Shown in pieces: positions 4,486-9,082 of a stretch of 9,082 nucleotides of DNA. The notes beneath the pieces were generated by a model. The model was not told where the DNA came from. It saw only the letters and a program-made list of their open reading frames with translations, and ran no database searches. Position numbers and translations under genes: made by a program. Where the stretch lies: positions 1 through 9,082 of the forward strand of contig JAJXSZ010000112.1 in NCBI GenBank assembly GCA_021784255.1. The letters run 5' to 3'. Within the stretch, counting starts at the first letter, position 1; each line of letters opens with the position of its first letter. This DNA comes from Pseudomonadota bacterium. GTDB taxonomy: Bacteria; Pseudomonadota; Alphaproteobacteria; Acetobacterales; Acetobacteraceae.

Positions 4486-6380
4486 GTGCGCGCCCGGGCC
4501 CGCCGGCGCGCGCGTGCGATGCCGAGCCCGACCGCGAGCACGACCAGCAGCAGCGGCACGGCGGCGATGTCGATGAGGCGGATCCTGTCCTCGAGCGACT
4601 GGATGTTGCGGCGCAGGTCGAACTGCACCTGGCGCAGCCGCGCGCGCGTCGCGATCATGTCGCGCTCGAGGCCGCCGATCGCCTGGCGCTGCTGCGGCGT
4701 GATGACGGCCGTGGCGCCCGTCTCGCCCTGTCCCGTGCGCAGCGCCGTGAGCTGCTTCTGTGCCGCCGCGAGATGCGCCTGCAGGGCCTGCTCGGTCCGG
4801 CGGAAACGCGCCTCGGCGAGGCGCTGCATGGCGTCGATGCGGGTGAACGGGCGCACGCTGACGCCGCGCGCGCGCAGGCCGAGCAGCGCGTCGCTGCCGG
4901 TGAGCGTGCCGACGAGGTTGGCGACGAAGGCGCCGTTGTCGCTGAACGGCGTGGTCTGGGTCTGGCCGAAGAAATTGCTCGTCTGCACCCAGAAACGGTC
5001 CGCCATGATGTCCGAATCGGCGATGACGACGAGCTGCGCCGGCCGTTTCGTCGCGGCGATATAGGCGGGGAAGTCCTGCGGGCGCTGCTGGCCCTTCGCG
5101 AGCGGCGGCGGGCCCTTGAAGGCGGAGTGCAGCATGCCCGCGACGCGCGCGGCGATGACGTAGCCGTGGCCGGCGGGCTTGAAGTGGGCAAGGATCTTCA
5201 CCGGGTCGGCCTGGGCGCCGACGGACTGCGCATCGAGCAGCTCGGATTGGGGCCCGCTGCTGAGCAGCGGCGTGAACCGGATCGGCGCACCGGGGATCTT
5301 CGCGATGCTGCCCGGCGAGGCGACCGTGACTTGCTGCAGGTCGGCGGTCGCGGGGTCGGCGTGGTTGATGCCCTTGGTGATGTTGAACCAGGCGACGTAA
5401 TCGACGGCGCTGACGCGCGAGCCGGGGCCGGCCTGGACCATCCACGCGCCGTCGAGGTCGCCCACGACCTTGTGCGGATCGTAGGCGATGCCCCAGGCGT
5501 GCAGCAGCGGCTCGAGGTTGCTCGCGGTGTCGGTCGGCGGCTGGCCGTTGGCGCTGGGCGCCTCGGCCTCGGCCTCGCTCACCGGATCGACCAGCAGCAT
5601 CAGCCGTCCGCCGCGCATCACGAACTGGTCGATGGCATAGCGCGTGGCCGGCGGCAGGTGTTGCGGATGGACCACCACCAGCACCTTGATGGCGGCGGGG
5701 ATCACCTCGGCGTTCGTGGCGATGTCGGTGACGTTGAAGCTCTGGCGCAGCAGCGCCACCGACGCCCAGGGCGCGCCGGCGGCGGGATCGTGGGTCATCA
5801 TCATCAGCCGCGTGTTGCCGTCCACCGGCAGCGGCGACATCAGCCCGATGGTCGGACGGGTCGGGTTGGAGAGCTGGTAGACGAGCCGGGTGAGATCGTA
5901 TTCGAGGAAGCGCTCGCGGCTCGGTTGCAGGAACGGAATGGTCGCCTCGTCGTCGAGCAGGTCGGTGCCGACGACGCCGAAATAGACCTTGGTGCCGGCC
6001 TGGTCGACCGGCACGCCCTGCAGCCCGTAGCCGAGCGCCTGGTCCTCGGTCGGGCTGAACGGCTGCGGATCGAAATTCTCGACCTTGAGCTTGCCGTGCG
6101 CCGCCTCGACGTATTGGGCGAGCATCGCGCGCACCCGGTCGGCATAGGCGCCGTAGGCCGGCACCCTGGTGCCGAGCTCGCTCGAGAAGAAGAGCTTGAG
6201 GGTGATCGGCTCCTTGAGCCCGGCGAGGATGGCGCGGGTGCCGGGCGAGAGCGTGTAGAGCCCGCCCTGCGTGAGGTCGAGCTGGTGGCCGGCGAGGCGG
6301 GTCTCGGCGGCGAGGTTCACGCCGGCGAGGATGCCGAGCACGCCGAGCACGCCCAGCGTTGCGGAAATGAAACGGCGCAT
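4482..6380 (-). CDS. GldG-like ABC transporter auxiliary protein
   Basis: A 632-residue protein of the ABC_transp_aux/GldG family, anchored at both ends with a large body outside the cytoplasmic membrane. Residues about 5-25 are the first membrane helix. They are followed at 35-48 by DLTQGGLYTLSPGT, the family hallmark (compare D-L-T-x-x-x-L-Y-T-L-S). An IFT52/GldG-like alpha/beta region contains IKVLVVVHPQ (231-240) and GGRLMLLVDP (257-266). LVVIADSDIM marks a later repeat of the fold. A long charged/Gln-rich helical stretch around 505-600, probably coiled coil, precedes the last helix (603-622) and an Arg-rich cytoplasmic tail. GldG works with a GldA/GldF-type ATPase and permease, but its biochemical role is not established. 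Its ATG is 3 nt after the permease stop, in the same operon. Length is normal and no key segment is missing. Confidence 0.93.
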   Translation of the reverse strand: MRRFISATLGVLGVLGILAGVNLAAETRLAGHQLDLTQGGLYTLSPGTRAILAGLKEPITLKLFFSSELGTRVPAYGAYADRVRAMLAQYVEAAHGKLKVENFDPQPFSPTEDQALGYGLQGVPVDQAGTKVYFGVVGTDLLDDEATIPFLQPSRERFLEYDLTRLVYQLSNPTRPTIGLMSPLPVDGNTRLMMMTHDPAAGAPWASVALLRQSFNVTDIATNAEVIPAAIKVLVVVHPQHLPPATRYAIDQFVMRGGRLMLLVDPVSEAEAEAPSANGQPPTDTASNLEPLLHAWGIAYDPHKVVGDLDGAWMVQAGPGSRVSAVDYVAWFNITKGINHADPATADLQQVTVASPGSIAKIPGAPIRFTPLLSSGPQSELLDAQSVGAQADPVKILAHFKPAGHGYVIAARVAGMLHSAFKGPPPLAKGQQRPQDFPAYIAATKRPAQLVVIADSDIMADRFWVQTSNFFGQTQTTPFSDNGAFVANLVGTLTGSDALLGLRARGVSVRPFTRIDAMQRLAEARFRRTEQALQAHLAAAQKQLTALRTGQGETGATAVITPQQRQAIGGLERDMIATRARLRQVQFDLRRNIQSLEDRIRLIDIAAVPLLLVVLAVGLGIARARRRARART

Positions 6381-6383
6381 GCG

Positions 6384-7115
6384 TCAGTCCGTCTGCCGTG
6401 CCTTGACGAAGAGCGTGTTGAGATAGAGCCAGAAGCCGATGAAGGAGGCGAAGAACAGCAGGTCGCGCGGGTCGATGACGCCGCGCACGAAGCCCTGGAA
6501 GCGCGCCACCAGCGAGATGCGCCGCGCCAGCACCGCGAGCCAGGGCAGCGCGGAGGAGAGGAAGGCGCTGACCACGGGATAGGAGGTGGCGGCGAACAGG
6601 AAGCAGACCGCGACCGCGCCCACGAAGGCGATGACCTGGTTGCGCGTCAGCGCCGAGATCGCGCCGCCGATGGCGAGGAAGGCGCCGGCGAGCAGCACCG
6701 CGCCGAGATAGCCGGCGAGGATCGCGCCGTTGTCGGGCGCGCCGAGATAATTGACGGTGATCACGAAGGGGAAGGTCAGCGCCAGGGCGGCGATGCAGAA
6801 CGCCCAGGCGGCGAGGAACTTGCCGAGCACCGCCTGCGCCTGGGTCAGCGGCAGGGTGAGCAGCATCTCGATCGTGCCGAGCCGGCGCTCCTCCGCCCAC
6901 AGGCGCATGGTGATGGCGGGGATGAGCAGGAGGAACACCCAGGGGATGAAGTCGAAGAAGGCGACGAGGTCGGCCTGGTTGCGCGCGAAGAAGCCGCCGA
7001 GGTTGAAGGTGAGCAGACCCTGGATCGCCAGGAAGATGACGATGAAGACCACGGCGACCGGGGTCGCGACATAGGCGCCGAGCTCGCGCCTGGCGACGAT
7101 CAGGACGGCGCGCAT
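6384..7115 (-). CDS. ABC-2 type transporter permease (GldF-like)
   Basis: A 243-residue inner-membrane permease with six predicted helices at roughly 15-35, 55-75, 100-122, 131-153, 160-180 and 217-237, the standard ABC-2 layout. The cytoplasmic segment between helices 2 and 3, RLWAEERRLGTIEMLLTLPL (71-90), is the conserved coupling motif of this family (E-E-R-x-x-G-T-x-E-x-L-L-T-x-P). It should dimerise and be driven by the ATPase encoded directly upstream. The start is 1 nt after the ATPase stop (TGAGATG), with no clear Shine-Dalgarno sequence, so translation is likely coupled. The substrate is unknown. GldF relatives in Bacteroidetes take part in gliding, but outside that phylum the same module occurs in non-gliding bacteria, so gliding should not be inferred. 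Confidence 0.95.
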   Translation of the reverse strand: MRAVLIVARRELGAYVATPVAVVFIVIFLAIQGLLTFNLGGFFARNQADLVAFFDFIPWVFLLLIPAITMRLWAEERRLGTIEMLLTLPLTQAQAVLGKFLAAWAFCIAALALTFPFVITVNYLGAPDNGAILAGYLGAVLLAGAFLAIGGAISALTRNQVIAFVGAVAVCFLFAATSYPVVSAFLSSALPWLAVLARRISLVARFQGFVRGVIDPRDLLFFASFIGFWLYLNTLFVKARQTD

Positions 7116-7116
7116 C

Positions 7117-7872
7117 TCAGGCCGCCCGCGCCGGCTGGGCGGTCGCCGCCGTGGCGTGGGTGAGCGCGCGGAAGACGTCGTCGAGCTTGCCGCTGGGGTG
7201 CAGTCGCGCGAGCTGCGCAGGCGTCGCGTCGGCGACGATGCGGCCGGCGGCGATGACGATGGCGCGGGTGCAGACCGCGTCCACCTCCTCGAGGATGTGG
7301 GTCGAGACGATGATCGCCTTGTGCGGCGCCATGCGCGTGATCAGGGTGCGGACCTCGTGCTTCTGGTTCGGGTCGAGCCCGTCCGTCGGTTCGTCGAGCA
7401 CCAGCACCGGCGGGTCGTGCAGCAGCGCCTGGGCGAGGCCGACGCGGCGCTTGAATCCTTTCGAGAGCGTTTCGACCGGCTGCAGCCGCACGCCCTCGAG
7501 GCCAGTGAGCTCCATGGCAGCGGCGACGCGGGCCGCGCGTTCGCGCCCGCCATAGCCGCGCACGGCGGCGGCGAACGACAGAAATCCGCCGACGCTCATT
7601 TCCGGGTAGGTGGGCGCACCCTCGGGCAGGAAGCCGAGCTCGCGCCGGGCAGCGATCGGGTCGCTGCGGACATCGTGGCCGAGGATGCGCGCGCGGCCCT
7701 CGCTCGGCTCCATGAAGCCGGCGAGCATGCGCATGGTGGTGGATTTGCCGGCGCCGTTGGGGCCGAGGAACCCGAGCACCTCGCCGCGCCCGACGCTGAA
7801 GCTGATGTGATCCACGGCGGTGAAGCCGCCGAAGCGCTTGGTCAGCCCCTCGATCTCGACCAGTGCCGTCAC
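7117..7872 (-). CDS. ABC transporter ATP-binding protein (GldA-like)
   Basis: A 251-residue cytoplasmic ATPase that powers the ABC-2 permease next to it. All nucleotide-binding motifs are readable: Walker A GPNGAGKST at 37-45, signature LSKGFKRRVGLAQAL from 136 (LSKGF in place of LSGGQ, usual in this subgroup), Walker B VLVLDEP at 156-162 with E161 catalytic, D-loop GLDP at 165-168 and the switch histidine H192. The Q-loop position reads FLPEGAP, with Glu for Gln, a substitution common in ABC-2 ATPases of this kind. The start is a GTG at 7872: no in-frame ATG precedes it, and TALVEIEGLTKRFGG fits the family N-terminus. The purine run GGGGGAG ends only 2 nt before the GTG, which is tight spacing. 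It is the first gene of the minus-strand operon. Confidence 0.96.
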   Translation of the reverse strand: MTALVEIEGLTKRFGGFTAVDHISFSVGRGEVLGFLGPNGAGKSTTMRMLAGFMEPSEGRARILGHDVRSDPIAARRELGFLPEGAPTYPEMSVGGFLSFAAAVRGYGGRERAARVAAAMELTGLEGVRLQPVETLSKGFKRRVGLAQALLHDPPVLVLDEPTDGLDPNQKHEVRTLITRMAPHKAIIVSTHILEEVDAVCTRAIVIAAGRIVADATPAQLARLHPSGKLDDVFRALTHATAATAQPARAA

Positions 7873-7921
7873 GACTCCCCCGCTGCGAGGCGCGTTGCCG
7901 CCCCGGGTGGTATCAGCCGAG

Positions 7922-7941
7922 ACGGGGTTTGCAAGCCCCGT
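7922..7941. terminator. Inverted repeat between recG and the transporter operon
   Basis: ACGGGG (7922-7927) and CCCCGT (7936-7941) flank an 8-nt loop whose centre TTGCAA is itself palindromic, giving a 20-bp dyad with one mismatched pair. It lies 21 bp past the recG stop on the minus strand and about 50 bp before the GTG of the ATPase. It may end recG transcription, but no T-run follows. A protein-binding dyad controlling the operon is equally possible. I see no confident -35/-10 promoter in this 90-bp gap (7873-7962). Confidence 0.4.
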
Positions 7942-7962
7942 GTGGGCCCGCTTTGCCGGAGT

Positions 7963-9082
7963 TTAACCGGCGAGCAAGGCGCGCATGCCGCGGTCGCGGC
8001 CGAAGCAGCGCAGCAGCAGGCGGGCGGCCTGGCCGCGCGGCGAGGCGAGGTGCGGGTCGCGATGCAGCAACAGGGCGGCGTCCCTGGCGGCGGTGGCGAG
8101 GCCGGCGGCGTCGGCGACGGGGTCGGCGATGCGAAACCCGGGCAGGCCGGACTGGCGGGTGCCGAGCGCGTCGCCGCCGCCGCGTTCGAGAAAATCCGCC
8201 TCGGCGATGCGGAATCCGTCATCGGTGGCACGCAGCATGGCGAGGCGGCGGCGGGCCGCGCCGGTCGTGTCGTCGGCGTGCAGCAGCAAGCAGAAGCTCT
8301 GCGCCGCGCCGCGCCCGACCCGCCCGCGCAACTGGTGCAACTGGGCGAGGCCGAAGCGCTCGGCGTGCTCGACCACCATCACCGAGGCCGCCGGCACGTC
8401 CACGCCGACCTCGATCACGGTGGTGGCCACCAGCAGGCGGATCGCGCCCTGCACGAAGGCGTCCAGCATCGCCGCGCGCGCCTCGGGCGGCTGGCGGCCG
8501 TGGGCGAGGCCGACCTGGGCGCCGAAGCGCTCGTGCAGCATGGCGTGGCGCGCCTCCGCCGCGGCGAGGTCCACGAGCTCGCTCTCGGCCACCAGCGGGC
8601 AGACCCAGTAGACGCGCGCGCCCTCGGCGAGCTTGCGCCCGACCGCCTCGACGACGCGCGGCAGGGTGGCGAGTGCGTGCAGGGAGGTGGCGATCGGCTT
8701 GCGTCCGGCGGGGCGGCCGACCAGGCGCGAGACCGCCATCTCGCCCCATTGGGTGAGCAGCAGCGTGCGCGGGATCGGCGTCGCGGTCATCACCAGCAGG
8801 TCGGTGGCGTTGCCCTTCTGCGAAAGCCCGGCGCGCTGGCGCACCCCGAAGCGGTGCTGCTCGTCGACCACCGCCAGGGCGAGGTCGTGGAAGGCGACGC
8901 CCTCCTGCACCAGGGCATGGGTGCCGACGACGAGGCGGATCGAGCCGTCGGCGAGCCCGCCGAGGACGCGGCGACGCTCGGCCTGCGGGGTGGCGCCGGT
9001 GAGCAGCGCGACCTCGACCGGCATGAAGCGGGCGAGGGTCGCGTGATGCTGGCGGGCGAGCAGCTCCGTCGGCGCCATCATC
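7963..9082 (-). CDS. recG: ATP-dependent DNA helicase RecG, C-terminal part
   Basis: The last 372 residues or so of RecG, about half of a protein usually near 690 residues; the wedge domain and Walker A are outside the window. RecG remodels stalled replication forks and Holliday junctions. Counting from the window edge, motif Ia APTELLARQH (3-12), motif II DEQHRFG (73-79), motif III TATPIPRT (99-106), motif V VATTVIEVGVDVP (218-230) and motif VI QLHQLRGRVGRG (247-258) are all intact. DEQH together with GRVGRG separates RecG from the related Mfd. The C-terminal GTRQSGLPGFRIAD corresponds to the conserved RecG segment that contacts the wedge. The open frame runs to the window edge, so the Met at 9081 is internal. 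It is transcribed toward the transporter operon but separated from it by 90 bp. Confidence 0.96.
   Translation of the reverse strand, partial: MMAPTELLARQHHATLARFMPVEVALLTGATPQAERRRVLGGLADGSIRLVVGTHALVQEGVAFHDLALAVVDEQHRFGVRQRAGLSQKGNATDLLVMTATPIPRTLLLTQWGEMAVSRLVGRPAGRKPIATSLHALATLPRVVEAVGRKLAEGARVYWVCPLVAESELVDLAAAEARHAMLHERFGAQVGLAHGRQPPEARAAMLDAFVQGAIRLLVATTVIEVGVDVPAASVMVVEHAERFGLAQLHQLRGRVGRGAAQSFCLLLHADDTTGAARRRLAMLRATDDGFRIAEADFLERGGGDALGTRQSGLPGFRIADPVADAAGLATAARDAALLLHRDPHLASPRGQAARLLLRCFGRDRGMRALLAG

Noticed and set aside
4450..6900. An 816-codon minus-strand frame overlapping gldG-like and permease genes
   Set aside because: It is the out-of-frame shadow of those genes: Arg/Ala/Pro-rich, no motifs, and the competing frame has membrane helices and family hallmarks.
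4443..7163. A 906-codon open frame on the plus strand opposite the gldG-like and permease genes
   Set aside because: It lies antisense to two genes with clear family motifs. Its product is an Arg/Asp/Glu/His-rich string with no domain, the usual result of antisense codon patterns in GC-rich DNA.
4482..7872. Assignment of the transporter as gliding-motility machinery
   Set aside because: Only the ATPase/permease/GldG-type module is present. No other gliding genes are seen, and the module is found in non-gliding bacteria.

Overview
The window is GC-rich bacterial chromosome. The high GC content, the codon use, and a recG followed by a GldA/GldF/GldG-type ABC module all fit an alphaproteobacterium, perhaps of the Rhodospirillales/Acetobacteraceae. 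That placement is inference from style, not proof. No tRNA, rRNA, IS element, CRISPR array or phage gene was seen.

The left part (1-1985, plus strand) is a small oxidoreductase cluster. It holds the 3' part of an atypical short-chain dehydrogenase/NAD(P)-binding protein, then 3 nt later a complete aldo/keto reductase with an intact D-Y-K-H tetrad. After that comes the first quarter of a second aldo/keto reductase that has decayed. The remnant keeps a strong ribosome binding site, but it carries a 20-bp tandem duplication just before its start and a 15-bp tandem duplication in its active-site region, and it loses family resemblance after about 80 codons. From about 1985 to 2091 I see only decayed sequence and a GC-rich inverted repeat where the two transcription directions converge.

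The rest (2092-7872, minus strand) reads as one tightly packed operon, in transcription order: ABC ATPase (7872-7117), ABC-2 permease (7115-6384), GldG-like auxiliary protein (6380-4482), DUF4340 protein (4448-2862), NUDIX hydrolase (2865-2404) and a small exported protein of unknown function (2394-2092). Gaps between the first five genes run from a 4-bp overlap to 33 nt. The first four genes are a recognised module: the ATPase drives a six-helix permease, while GldG and DUF4340 are membrane-anchored proteins thought to work with it outside the cytoplasmic membrane. The substrate is unknown, and the link to gliding holds only for Bacteroidetes relatives. Upstream, on the same strand, lies the C-terminal half of recG (from 9082 to 7963), separated from the operon by 90 bp containing an inverted repeat.

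The most unusual feature is the 188-residue C-terminal tail of the DUF4340 protein. It is built from three unrelated pentapeptide families (GSAAP x6, GTTAP x6, PNGKA x2-3), all encoded by 15-bp tandem repeats. The operon's 3' end is also notable. The NUDIX stop codon lies inside an 8-bp-arm palindrome, within an AT-rich island that leads straight into the start of the small exported protein. I find no clear evidence for a wholly new system. The best candidate for something undescribed is the extension of the Gld-type transporter by a repeat-tailed DUF4340 protein, a coupled NUDIX enzyme and an orphan exported protein.
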